A stretch of DNA of 47,118 nt from Patescibacteria group bacterium (lineage in GTDB: Archaea; Nanobdellota; Nanobdellia; Pacearchaeales; GW2011-AR1). The stretch spans positions 1 to 47,118 of the forward strand of contig JAHYJW010000001.1 in assembly GCA_019428815.1 (NCBI GenBank), given 5' to 3'. Made by a program: the position numbers and the translations under genes. Within the stretch, counting starts at the first letter, position 1. Each line of letters opens with the position of its first letter. This document shows positions 33,709 to 41,036 of this stretch, in pieces. Below the pieces are notes generated by a model. The model did no database searches, had not been told where the DNA came from, and worked only from the letters and a program-made list of their open reading frames with translations.

Positions 33709-34983
33709 ATGAAAAGGTCTTATGTTTCAGAATTGAAACCTGGGCAAAAGGTTTTGCTTAAGGGAAGAGTTCATGAGATTAGAAATTTAGCAAAAATTTA
33801 TTTTATTTTACTCAGAGATATTACAGGCATAGTCCAGTGTGTTGTTAAGGACAATGCAATTGATTTGCATAATTTAAATCTTGAGAGTGTTGTAGAAATT
33901 ATTGGAAAAACCAAAAAATCTTTAGTAAAGGCAGAATTCTCTAGAAAAGATATTGAAATTGAAGTTTCTGAAATAAATATCTTAGATATCGCAGATAAAT
34001 TACCCATTCATGTAAATGAAAAAACTACCTCTACTAGTTTTGATAAAAGACTAGATTATCGTTCTTTAGACTTAAGAAAACCTAAAATAAGTGCTATATT
34101 CAAGATTCAGTCTACACTAATAAATGGGTTTAGAGAGTTTTTTTATAATCAAAGCTTCATTGAAATACAACCTCCGGGCATTATAGCAACATCTACTGAG
34201 GGAGGTACAGATTTATTTGAAGTTAAATATTTTGATAAAAAGGCTTATCTTGCTCAGAGTCCTCAACTTTACAAACAACTCATGGCGATATCCTTAGAAA
34301 AAGTTTTTTCTACTGGTTCTTTGTGGAGGGCTGAAAAGCATGACACTACAAAACATCTTAATGAGATAAGACAGATGGACATTGAATGTGCTTTTATAGA
34401 TGATATGGAAGTTATGGATTTATTAGGGCAGGTTGTTCAGTATATGGTTAAGAAAATAATTCGAGAATGCCCCAAAGAATTAAGCCTTTTAGACTTGTCC
34501 TTGGAAGTTCCTAAAATTAAGTATCTTACTTATTCAAAAGCGATTGAATTAGTTTCAAAGGAAGGAATTTCAATAAAAGAGGGGGATGATTTTGAACCTG
34601 AAGCTGAAAGAAAAATTTGTTCTTTATTTCCAAATACGCTTATTTTTACTTATGACTGGCCTTTAGAACTTAAACCGTTTTATATTTGGCCTAAGGATAA
34701 AGAAAAAGGAATTTCAGGGGGATTTGATGCGCTTTTTGGAGGTGTTGAAATTTCTTCAGGAGGACAAAGAGTTCATATTCCAGAGATTTTAGAGAAACAA
34801 CTTATCTCAAAAAAACTAAACCCTAAAGACTTTTCTTGGTATATTGACGCTTTTAGATACGGAAGCCCTATTCATAGTGGTTGGTCTATTGGTCTGGAAA
34901 GGTTTACTATGGCATTGCTAAAGCTTCCTAATATAAGGGAGGCTACCCTTTTCCCTAGAGATAGAAACAGGTTAATTCCTTAA
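33709..34983 (+). CDS. aspS: aspartyl-tRNA synthetase, archaeal type
   Basis: AspRS charges tRNA-Asp. The 424-residue protein has the N-terminal OB-fold (KVLLKGRVHEIRNLAKIYFILLRD) and the class IIb core. Motif 2 is in TGSLWRAEKHDTTKHLNEIRQMDIE, preceded by STEGGTDLFEVKYFDKKAYLAQSPQLYKQ. Motif 3 is HSGWSIGLERFTMALLKLPNIREATLFPRDRNR. There is no bacterial GAD insertion, as expected for archaeal AspRS. It starts 8 bases after gatE. AsnRS is encoded separately at 39724, so AspRS need not mischarge tRNA-Asn; whether it is discriminating cannot be read reliably by eye. Identity is firm. Confidence 0.95.
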   Translation: MKRSYVSELKPGQKVLLKGRVHEIRNLAKIYFILLRDITGIVQCVVKDNAIDLHNLNLESVVEIIGKTKKSLVKAEFSRKDIEIEVSEINILDIADKLPIHVNEKTTSTSFDKRLDYRSLDLRKPKISAIFKIQSTLINGFREFFYNQSFIEIQPPGIIATSTEGGTDLFEVKYFDKKAYLAQSPQLYKQLMAISLEKVFSTGSLWRAEKHDTTKHLNEIRQMDIECAFIDDMEVMDLLGQVVQYMVKKIIRECPKELSLLDLSLEVPKIKYLTYSKAIELVSKEGISIKEGDDFEPEAERKICSLFPNTLIFTYDWPLELKPFYIWPKDKEKGISGGFDALFGGVEISSGGQRVHIPEILEKQLISKKLNPKDFSWYIDAFRYGSPIHSGWSIGLERFTMALLKLPNIREATLFPRDRNRLIP

Positions 34984-35079
34984 AATGAGTCAAATTTATT
35001 AAAATTCTCTAAAATTAACCCTAAATTTTTCAAAATCAGGCTTTTTTAACTCTGTTGTTCCTCTCTTTAAGGACTGGGA

Positions 35080-35090
35080 AATATTTAAAA
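35080..35090 (+). promoter_or_regulatory. TATA box of the acidic mini-gene
   Basis: AATATTTAAAA is centred about 43 bases before the ATG at 35128. A TSS near 35112 and a leader of about 16 bases are expected. The box supports transcription of the small acidic ORF. Confidence 0.4.
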
Positions 35091-35127
35091 ACCTTGAAAA
35101 TACAGAATTTTATCCTAAAAATTTAAA

Positions 35128-35220
35128 ATGGCAGAATACGAAGAAACTGAAGAAGAAGATCTCACTGAAAAAGATTCAGATGAAGACACTGAAAAAGATT
35201 CAGATGATGATGAAGAATAA
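35128..35220 (+). CDS. 30-residue highly acidic peptide
   Basis: Below the size limit of the ORF track. It encodes MAEYEETEEEDLTEKDSDED, then TEKDSDDDEE and a stop. Two near-identical units (TEKDSDED and TEKDSDDD) stand in tandem. Nineteen or so of the 30 residues are Asp or Glu. A TATA box (35080-35090) and T-rich sequence after the stop frame it as an independent transcript. Nothing else occupies the 396-base gap between aspS and the MBL gene. No family is recognised. Short acidic proteins can act as histone or ribosome chaperones or nucleic-acid mimics, but that is speculation. It mirrors the basic 21-residue peptide at 9700. Confidence 0.6.
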   Translation: MAEYEETEEEDLTEKDSDEDTEKDSDDDEE

Positions 35221-35379
35221 TTTTAGGAATAATTAATTCCTATAAATTAAACATATTTTTTTCTTTATTTTTTAATTTTTTTACTACTAACCTTTACTTT
35301 TGAGGCCTTTTATTACCCCCTTTAAACTTTTACATACTTTACACGCAATACTTAAAAACTTCCCCTTTTTTTAATCAAT

Positions 35380-36045
35380 ATGAAGATTAAAGACATTGAG
35401 CTTAAGTGGTTAGGACATTCGGGGTTTTTAATTAAGAATCACAAGGTTATTTACATTGATCCTTACAACTTAAAAGGAGATCTGGAGTTAGCAGATATAA
35501 TCCTAATAACCCATAGTCATCATGATCATTGTAGTTACCCTGATTTAACCAAAATTGTAAAGGAAGGGACTAAAATCCTTGTTTCTTCTGGATGTCAAAG
35601 TAAAATAGCTAAATTTAAAGTTCCCATAAAAATTTATCTTCTTGAACCGGGTCAAGAAATTGATTTAGGAGACATTAAAATAGACTCTTTTCCAGCTTAT
35701 AACACAGATAAACATTTTCATCCTGTTGAGGAAGGGGGGTTGGGTTATATCATCAAATTTGAAAACGTTGTCATTTATCATGCGGGTGATACAGACATAA
35801 TCCCTGAAATGCAAAAGATAACAGGGTATAAACATGCAGATAAAGAACTTATTGCTTTATTGCCTGTTGGCGGAAGATTTACTATGAGTGCTGAAGAAGC
35901 AGCGCAAGCAGCTAAGATAATAAAACCCAATTTAGCTATTCCAATGCATTGGGGGACGATTATTGGGGGGGAAGAAGATGCAAAAGAGTTTGTTGAACTT
36001 TGTAATGAGAATAAAATAAATGCAAAGATATTGGAAAAAGAATAA
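35380..36045 (+). CDS. metallo-beta-lactamase fold hydrolase (UPF0173-like)
   Basis: MBL-fold enzymes of this group are predicted metal-dependent hydrolases, often annotated UPF0173. The 221-residue protein opens ELKWLGHSGFLI and has the zinc motif THSHHDHCS (His45, His47, His48, Asp49, His50). Later ligands are in YHAGDTDIIPEM and IPMHWGTIIGG. The segment AYNTDKHFHPVEEGGLGYII is typical of the UPF0173 branch rather than of RNase J or glyoxalase II. The AT box TACTTAAAAACTT is about 27 bases before the ATG. The substrate is unknown. The long ftsZ leader region begins directly downstream. Confidence 0.9.
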   Translation: MKIKDIELKWLGHSGFLIKNHKVIYIDPYNLKGDLELADIILITHSHHDHCSYPDLTKIVKEGTKILVSSGCQSKIAKFKVPIKIYLLEPGQEIDLGDIKIDSFPAYNTDKHFHPVEEGGLGYIIKFENVVIYHAGDTDIIPEMQKITGYKHADKELIALLPVGGRFTMSAEEAAQAAKIIKPNLAIPMHWGTIIGGEEDAKEFVELCNENKINAKILEKE

Positions 36046-36167
36046 TTAAGATTTTTCTTATCTTTGATAACTACTTTTTCCTTAAGATTTTCTTTTAAAT
36101 TTTAAATAGATGTTCATCTAAATTATAGAAATATTTTTAAAGAAGAAGATACATCTTTCTCTATTAT

Positions 36168-36203
36168 ATTAATTTATTCAGTTGGGGGATTGAATAAATT
36201 AAT
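36168..36203. repeat. 13-bp perfect inverted repeat upstream of ftsZ
   Basis: ATTAATTTATTCA (36168-36180) is the exact reverse complement of TGAATAAATTAAT (36191-36203). The 10-base loop GTTGGGGGAT is G-rich. It is either a transcription-end hairpin for the MBL gene or an operator-like element for ftsZ. Confidence 0.6.
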
Positions 36204-36249
36204 TTTGTCTTTGAGTGAATTCTTTAATATTAGTTGGACGTTTGTCAAC

Positions 36250-36280
36250 TTTTTAAACTTTTCGAAATAAAGTTTAAAAA
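36250..36280. promoter_or_regulatory. 12-bp inverted repeat overlapping the likely ftsZ promoter
   Basis: TTTTTAAACTTT (36250-36261) and AAAGTTTAAAAA (36269-36280) are perfect inverted copies with a 7-base centre TCGAAAT. The right arm, with the preceding CGAAA, reads as BRE plus TATA. A repressor binding this symmetric site would block TBP/TFB. The pairing is exact, but promoter function is inferred. Confidence 0.5.
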
Positions 36281-36333
36281 AATTGATAATTCTTCCGACT
36301 TTAAAAAAACCTGACGGATAAAATTTCCGTAAA

Positions 36334-36351
36334 CTCTTTGATATCAAAGAG
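36334..36351 (+). promoter_or_regulatory. 18-base perfect palindrome in the ftsZ leader
   Basis: CTCTTTGATATCAAAGAG is fully self-complementary and lies 13 bases before the Shine-Dalgarno. On RNA it can form a hairpin next to the ribosome-binding site. On DNA it is a symmetric protein site. It follows a smaller ACGGA/TCCGT hairpin at 36314-36330. Confidence 0.5.
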
Positions 36352-36363
36352 GGGAAAAAGCTG

Positions 36364-36372
36364 AAAGGAGGT
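36364..36372 (+). promoter_or_regulatory. consensus Shine-Dalgarno of ftsZ
   Basis: AAAGGAGGT is a full match to the anti-SD end of 16S rRNA, with GGAGG placed 7 bases before the ATG at 36379. Most genes in this window have none, so ftsZ stands out as leadered and SD-driven. Confidence 0.85.
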
Positions 36373-36378
36373 TAAAAA

Positions 36379-37455
36379 ATGGTATTAGATTTTGCAAAAG
36401 AAGCAGTACAAAACGCAGAAACACATAGTATTAACTTTGATGACCTAAAAGCTGGAAAGGCTAATATAAAAGTTATTGGTGTTGGAGGAATGGGTTGTAA
36501 CGCAATAACTTGGTTATTCAATAAAGGGATTAATGGTGCTACAGTTTATGCAGTGAACACAGATGCTCTTCATTTAAGTGTTTCCAAATCAGACGAAAAA
36601 ATCCTTTTAGGTAAGGAACTTACAAGAGGATTGGGTGCTGGAGGAAAACCTCAAGTAGGGAGAGAATCTGCAAAAGAGGCACTTAGTGAATTGAAAAAAG
36701 CAGTCTCTGGAGCAGATATGGTCTTTGTTTTAGCAGGGCTTGGAGGAGGTACCGGAACTGGTGCTGTCCCAGTTATTGCACAACTTGCTAAGGAAACTGG
36801 AGCAGTAGTAATCGGGGTGGTTACAATGCCTTTCGAATCTGAAAAAGCAAGAATAGACAAAGCTGAATTTGGATTACAAGAACTTAGAGAGGTTACAGAT
36901 ACTTGTGTTGTTTTAGATAACAATAGACTGGTGGATATCGCAGGACAACTCCCAATTGAACAAGCATTTGCAGTAGCAAATGAACTTGTTAGTACAATGA
37001 TAAAGGGAATTGTTGAAACTATCACTTTACCAAGTTTAATTAACTTGGATTATGCAGACGTTTCAGCAATAATGAAAGATGGAGGTGTTGCAGTGATAGG
37101 TATAGGTGAAGACGATTCTTCAGAGCGTGTTAGTCAAGCTGTTAGGCAAGCCCTTACACATCCTCTACTTGACGTGGATTATAAAGGTGCCAATGGAGCT
37201 TTGATACACGTTACCTGTGGCCCAGATTTGAAATTAGAGGAATTTGATCAGATTGGTAGAATTGTCTCTGATAATTTAGGCCCAGAAGCAAATGTGATTA
37301 TTGGAGCAAGAATTAGTAAAGAATTCCAGGGTAGGGTTCGTGTCATAACTATAATGACAGGAGTTCGATCACCATATCTTATTGGAAAAGACTTTGAAGA
37401 AAAACCCGCTACTCTTAAAGAGATATCTGATTTGGGTATAGAAGTCTGGAAATAA
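36379..37455 (+). CDS. ftsZ: cell division protein FtsZ
   Basis: FtsZ is the tubulin-like GTPase that forms the division ring. The 358-residue protein has the N-terminal nucleotide loop VGGMGCNAITWLF and the tubulin signature GGGTGTG (122-128). The switch region is TMPFESEKARIDKAEFGLQELREVTDTCVVLDNNRL, and the catalytic T7 loop segment is LINLDYADVSAIM. A C-terminal domain with GPEANVIIGARI completes the fold. The end is short, with no long linker or obvious conserved C-terminal peptide. It belongs with archaeal FtsZ1-like proteins. Expression appears specially controlled by the leader at 36046-36378, and a strong hairpin terminator follows. Identification is certain. Confidence 0.97.
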   Translation: MVLDFAKEAVQNAETHSINFDDLKAGKANIKVIGVGGMGCNAITWLFNKGINGATVYAVNTDALHLSVSKSDEKILLGKELTRGLGAGGKPQVGRESAKEALSELKKAVSGADMVFVLAGLGGGTGTGAVPVIAQLAKETGAVVIGVVTMPFESEKARIDKAEFGLQELREVTDTCVVLDNNRLVDIAGQLPIEQAFAVANELVSTMIKGIVETITLPSLINLDYADVSAIMKDGGVAVIGIGEDDSSERVSQAVRQALTHPLLDVDYKGANGALIHVTCGPDLKLEEFDQIGRIVSDNLGPEANVIIGARISKEFQGRVRVITIMTGVRSPYLIGKDFEEKPATLKEISDLGIEVWK

Positions 37456-37486
37456 ACTAGTTTATTGAATAAGACACGTATATTTT

Positions 37487-37511
37487 AAATTCCGGGGTTT
37501 TCCCGGAATTT
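37487..37511 (+). terminator. hairpin plus T-tract terminator after ftsZ
   Basis: AAATTCCGGG and CCCGGAATTT form a perfect 10-bp stem with loop GTTTT, followed by a run of T (TTTATTTTTTTATTTTTTT). This is a textbook intrinsic terminator of the bacterial form. It lies 32 bases after the ftsZ stop. Other genes here rely on plain T-tracts. Confidence 0.8.
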
Positions 37512-37563
37512 TTTATTTTTTTATTTTTTTAAAAATTAAGCTTAAGAGAATTTTTCTACTTCG

Positions 37564-38121
37564 TTAAACATCCATTTTTTTCAATTTTTTCATTCTAATT
37601 TGTTTCCATTCATCAAAATAAAGTATTTCATCAAAATCTATTCTCATTTTTCTAGTTCTTCTTTTATCATAATCAAAACCAATAGGAAAAAGGGCTTCTA
37701 TTTCTATTTTTTCAGGTATTTTTAAAATTTTTTTAATCTGTTCGTCTACAAAATATCCTATCCAGCATGTTGATAAACCAAGTTCTTCTATTTTTAATAA
37801 GAAATTTTGGATTGCTGATCCTGCTTGTTGTTTTACATAACTTTCTCCTTTCTTTCCGTAAGAATTAACTGTTCTTGAAGGATCAGAACAAACTACAACT
37901 AAATACTGGGCCTTACCCACAAAGTCTTGTTGACAAGCTTTAGTAATCTTTTTTATCTTTTCTAAATCACTTACAACTATAAATCTTAATGTAAAATTTC
38001 CTCCAGCCATAGGAGCATATCTTGTTAAATCAATTGCTTCTAGTATAGATCTCCAATCAGGTTTTTTTGAATTAAATTTTCTTACACTACGTCTTGATTT
38101 TATTATCTTATCAAGTCCCAT
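37564..38121 (-). CDS. nitroreductase family protein
   Basis: These FMN-dependent oxidoreductases use NAD(P)H to reduce nitro compounds, flavins or other acceptors. The 185-residue protein begins with the family hallmark LDKIIKSRRSVRKFNSKKPDW, which contacts FMN phosphate. It continues with YAPMAGGNFTLRFIVVSD, a central GSAIQNFLLKIEELGLSTCWIGYF, and a C-terminal ALFPIGFDYDKRRTRKM that closes the FMN pocket. The size is typical for the short members. It is convergent with ftsZ across the hairpin terminator, and an 86-base gap separates it from mnmA upstream on the same strand. The physiological substrate cannot be inferred. Confidence 0.9.
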   Translation of the reverse strand: MGLDKIIKSRRSVRKFNSKKPDWRSILEAIDLTRYAPMAGGNFTLRFIVVSDLEKIKKITKACQQDFVGKAQYLVVVCSDPSRTVNSYGKKGESYVKQQAGSAIQNFLLKIEELGLSTCWIGYFVDEQIKKILKIPEKIEIEALFPIGFDYDKRRTRKMRIDFDEILYFDEWKQIRMKKLKKMDV

Positions 38122-38207
38122 GTTTTAAAAAAGTTAATCCTCTTTATAAAATTAATCAAAATTAATTAAACCAGAGGTAGTAATTTAAAAAGAGGCACTC
38201 TTTTCAT

Positions 38208-39335
38208 TTAAAATTTTATAACTCCCCCTCCGAGGGTATTCTTTTTGTTGTATAAAACAATTGCTTGACCTTCTGAAATCCCTGTTATTGATTCTTTTAA
38301 GATTACTCTAAATTGTTTGATCTTCTTGTCATAAAATAGTTTACTAGGCATCAATTCACCAACTTGTCTTATTCTTGCTTTTAAATTATAAACCTTGTTC
38401 TTTTGAGGTATTTTTCCAATCCAATGGGGGTCTTTAAGGGTAATTTCTTTTCTGTAGAGAATCGGATGATTTTTTGGTGCTGCTATAATCTCGTTTTTTT
38501 CTAGGTCCTTTTTAGCAACATACCACCTTTCTACTTTCTTTCCTTCTCCTTTTTCGATTTCTATACCAAATCTGGGACCAATTCTTTGCCCAATTGTATA
38601 ATAATATATCCCGTCATGATACCCAATAAACTTTCCTGCCGGATTTAGAATTTTTCCTTTTTTTGGCTTAATTTTTTTTTGTAAGAATTCCTTTAAGTTT
38701 ATTTTTCCTATAAAACAAATACCCACAGTTCCTTTTCTATTAAAATTAGGAAAATTATTTTCTTTTGCAATTTTTCGAACCTGATTTTTGGTATATGACC
38801 CAATTGGGAACAAACTATGTTCTAAATCTTTTTGACTTAATCTATAAAGAAAATAACTTTGATCTTTTGATTCGTCTTTTGCTCTATGAAGTTCATACTT
38901 CTTTATTTTTTTGTTATGTTTTACTTGTGCATAATGCCCGGTTACGATAAAATCTGCCCCTAGTTTTTTAGCTGCAGCATATATTAATGGAAACTTTATT
39001 TTTTGATTGCAGTCTATATCTGGGTTAGGGGTTATTCCGGATTTGTAAAGCTTAAACATCCTTTCTACTACTTCTTTTCGATATTCTTTTTCAAAATCAA
39101 ACGTTATAAGAGGAATTTTTAATATTTCTGATATCTTTATTGCTTCTTTTCTGTCTTCTTTCCACCTACATTCCCCTAGATCATTTTTCGTTTCAGACCA
39201 ATTTTTCATAAAAGCACCAATAACATCATAACCTTTTTTTTTCATAATAAGAGCTGCAACACTAGAATCTACTCCTCCTGACATAGCTACCAAAACTTTC
39301 AATTTTTTTTCCTTCAATTTTCTTCTTTTGTTCAT
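38208..39335 (-). CDS. mnmA: tRNA 2-thiouridine(34) synthase
   Basis: MnmA adds sulfur to U34 of tRNA-Glu, -Gln and -Lys. The 375-residue protein has the PP-loop SGGVDSS (19-25) for ATP, then VIGAFMKNWSE and the catalytic Cys109 in NPDIDCNQKIKF. TGHYAQVK, SKDQSYFLYRLSQKDLEHSLFPIG and the persulfide Cys207 in VGICFIG follow. The C-terminal beta-barrel ends with GQAIVLYNKKNTLGGGVIKF. MnmA is the bacterial/organellar enzyme; most archaea thiolate U34 with Ncs6-type proteins. Acquisition from bacteria is likely. The gene is next to tRNA-Asn and near gatDE, whose Glu-tRNA(Gln) would be among its substrates. Identity is secure. Confidence 0.95.
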   Translation of the reverse strand: MNKRRKLKEKKLKVLVAMSGGVDSSVAALIMKKKGYDVIGAFMKNWSETKNDLGECRWKEDRKEAIKISEILKIPLITFDFEKEYRKEVVERMFKLYKSGITPNPDIDCNQKIKFPLIYAAAKKLGADFIVTGHYAQVKHNKKIKKYELHRAKDESKDQSYFLYRLSQKDLEHSLFPIGSYTKNQVRKIAKENNFPNFNRKGTVGICFIGKINLKEFLQKKIKPKKGKILNPAGKFIGYHDGIYYYTIGQRIGPRFGIEIEKGEGKKVERWYVAKKDLEKNEIIAAPKNHPILYRKEITLKDPHWIGKIPQKNKVYNLKARIRQVGELMPSKLFYDKKIKQFRVILKESITGISEGQAIVLYNKKNTLGGGVIKF

Positions 39336-39458
39336 TTTTTTATTAATGTTTTTTTAAAAATGTTATAAAATTTAAGTTGAATAGTTACTTAAATATTCGG
39401 TTATCTTTTTGAGACATCTTAAACCAGAAAAATAAGACTCCCAATTGAAAAAGAATTA

Positions 39459-39557
39459 CGCCCGAGACTGGACTCGAACCAGCGACCTAACGGTTTCCGC
39501 CTTTTAAATTTGCGATTTTTAACAGCCGTTCGCTCTGACCAACTGAGCTACTCGGGC
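39459..39557 (-). tRNA. tRNA-Asn (GTT anticodon) with a 25-base intron at 37/38
   Basis: On the minus strand the acceptor GCCCGAG pairs with CTCGGGC and the D stem GCTC with GAGC. The anticodon stem is AACGG/CCGTT and the T arm is GCTGG-TTCGAGT-CCAGT. The anticodon loop C-T-GTT-A is interrupted after position 37 by 25 bases (39495-39519), then resumes with A38. Without the intron the tRNA is 74 bases, with discriminator G as expected for archaeal tRNA-Asn. The matching endonuclease EndA is encoded at 12778-13296, and asnS diverges 166 bases away. Confidence 0.94.
39495..39519 (-). other. tRNA-Asn intron (canonical position 37/38)
   Basis: The 25 bases between A37 and A38 are AAAATCGCAAATTTAAAAGG, then CGGAA on the minus strand. 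The boundaries could shift by a base because A residues flank both ends. The length is normal for archaeal tRNA introns, and the site fits a bulge-helix-bulge cut by EndA. Confidence 0.85.
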
Positions 39558-39723
39558 AGGTTTTTATTTCTTTTACTTTGCCTATTTAACCTTAAATTAA
39601 AACCTGGTATTTGATATATAAATGTTTTGTGCTAAAACTAAAATAACCTTAATTGAAGAATTTTTTCTAGAATTTCCTAGAACATAGTAAGTTATATAAA
39701 AACAAAAAACTAAAATTAAAGAA

Positions 39724-41019
39724 ATGGAGAAAGTTAATTTTATCTCGGTTCAAGAAGCAATTAAAAAAAAGTCTGGGAAAGTTTCTTTAAGGGGGTGGGT
39801 TTATCGAGAAAGAGGCTCAAATAAAATTAAATTTATTGTTCTTAGAGATTCTTCTAATATTATCCAATGCGTTTTAGAAAGAGAAAAATTTGAGACTCAA
39901 TGGGATGAAATAGACAAATTAAAAATTGAAAGTTCAGTTGAGATACATGGGAAAATAAAAGAAGATAAAAGGGCTCCTACAGGGTATGAGGTTTTAGTCG
40001 ATAAAATAAAAATCTTCCAAATTGCAGAGGAATATCCTATTGGAAAAGATTTAAACGAAAAATTATTAGGAGATCGGAGACATCTTTGGCTAAGGAGTAG
40101 AAAGATGACCGCAATCTTAAAAATAAGATCTACACTTCTTTTTGCATTACATAAATTCTTTAGAAAAAATAACTTTATAGAAGTTGAAGCACCTTCTTTT
40201 ACAGCTTCTACTAGTGAGGGAGGTTCTACTACTTTCGAAGTCTCTTATTTTGGAAAAAAAGCTTACCTAACTCAATCCTGGCAGTTTTATGCAGAGAATA
40301 TTATCCATGCAGTTGAAAGAGCTTATGCAATTGCCCCTTCATTTAGAGCAGAGAAATCAAGAACTTCTCGACATCTTACAGAATTTTGGCATTGTGAAGT
40401 TGAAGCAGCTTGGATAAATTTAGATGATTTGATCAAACTTACTAAAGACTGTTTACACTATGTCATTGAAGAGGTTATTAAGGAGAATACCCCTGAGCTT
40501 GTTTCCTTAGGGGTAAATATCCCTCTGTTAAAGAAATCTAAAGATAGGTTCGGAAGAATAAAATATTCAGAGGCAATTGAAAAATTAAATGAGATGGGCC
40601 ATAAGATTAAGTATGGGGAGGATTTTGGTGCAGAAGAGGAGAAAAAATTAGTGGGGTATTTTAATTGTGATTTATTATTTGTAACAAATTACCCTTTAGA
40701 AATATTAAAATTCTATCATGGTGAAGATTTAAAGAATCCAGGTACAGGTACAAACTTTAATCTTCTGGCAAAAGGTTTGGGCGAAATAGTTGATGGTTCT
40801 CAGAGAGAAGAGAACCTTGATAAGATTATTAAAAGATTAAAAAAGGCTAAGATAAACTTAGGAATCTCAGATTGGTATTTAGATTCAAGGAGATACGGGA
40901 GTGTTCCTCATTCAGGATTTGGATTAGGTGTTGAGAGGGTTATCCAGTGGATTTGTGGATTAGAGAACATAAAAGAATCAATCCCATTTCCAAGAACACC
41001 AGATATGATATATCCCTAG
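39724..41019 (+). CDS. asnS: asparaginyl-tRNA synthetase
   Basis: AsnRS charges tRNA-Asn directly. The 431-residue class IIb enzyme has an OB-fold N-terminus (GKVSLRGWVYRERGSNKIKFIVLRD). The core contains SFTASTSEGGSTTFEVSYFGKKAYLTQSWQFYAE, motif 2 APSFRAEKSRTSRHLTEFWHCEVEAAW and motif 3 HSGFGLGVERVIQWICGLENIKESIPFPRTPDM. The WHCEVE and STTFEV forms separate it from AspRS. The gene diverges from tRNA-Asn and mnmA, so the synthetase lies beside its own tRNA. Because AsnRS is present, the GatDE route is needed only for glutamine. It is convergent with the KH gene across only 17 bases. Confidence 0.95.
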   Translation: MEKVNFISVQEAIKKKSGKVSLRGWVYRERGSNKIKFIVLRDSSNIIQCVLEREKFETQWDEIDKLKIESSVEIHGKIKEDKRAPTGYEVLVDKIKIFQIAEEYPIGKDLNEKLLGDRRHLWLRSRKMTAILKIRSTLLFALHKFFRKNNFIEVEAPSFTASTSEGGSTTFEVSYFGKKAYLTQSWQFYAENIIHAVERAYAIAPSFRAEKSRTSRHLTEFWHCEVEAAWINLDDLIKLTKDCLHYVIEEVIKENTPELVSLGVNIPLLKKSKDRFGRIKYSEAIEKLNEMGHKIKYGEDFGAEEEKKLVGYFNCDLLFVTNYPLEILKFYHGEDLKNPGTGTNFNLLAKGLGEIVDGSQREENLDKIIKRLKKAKINLGISDWYLDSRRYGSVPHSGFGLGVERVIQWICGLENIKESIPFPRTPDMIYP

Positions 41020-41036
41020 AAGTTTGTAAAAATAAA

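Larger units (their letters stand above)
36046..36378 (+). promoter_or_regulatory. long ftsZ upstream region with serial inverted repeats and consensus Shine-Dalgarno
   Basis: A 333-base gap without a credible ORF. It contains, in order: TAGATG-TT-CATCTA (36107-36120); a 13-bp perfect stem (36168-36203); a bulged AGTTGGAC/GTCAACT hairpin (36232-36250); a 12-bp perfect inverted repeat (36250-36280); ACGGA/TCCGT (36314-36330); an 18-base perfect palindrome (36334-36351); and AAAGGAGGT (36364-36372). The best promoter is BRE-like CGAAA plus TTTAAAAA at 36263-36280. It would give a leader of about 75 bases holding the last two hairpins. Upstream elements would then be operators, or an upstream terminator. 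Confidence 0.55.

Noticed and set aside
36046-36378. Known riboswitch class in the ftsZ leader
   Set aside because: No recognised conserved riboswitch core could be matched by eye. Only the hairpins and the SD are reported.
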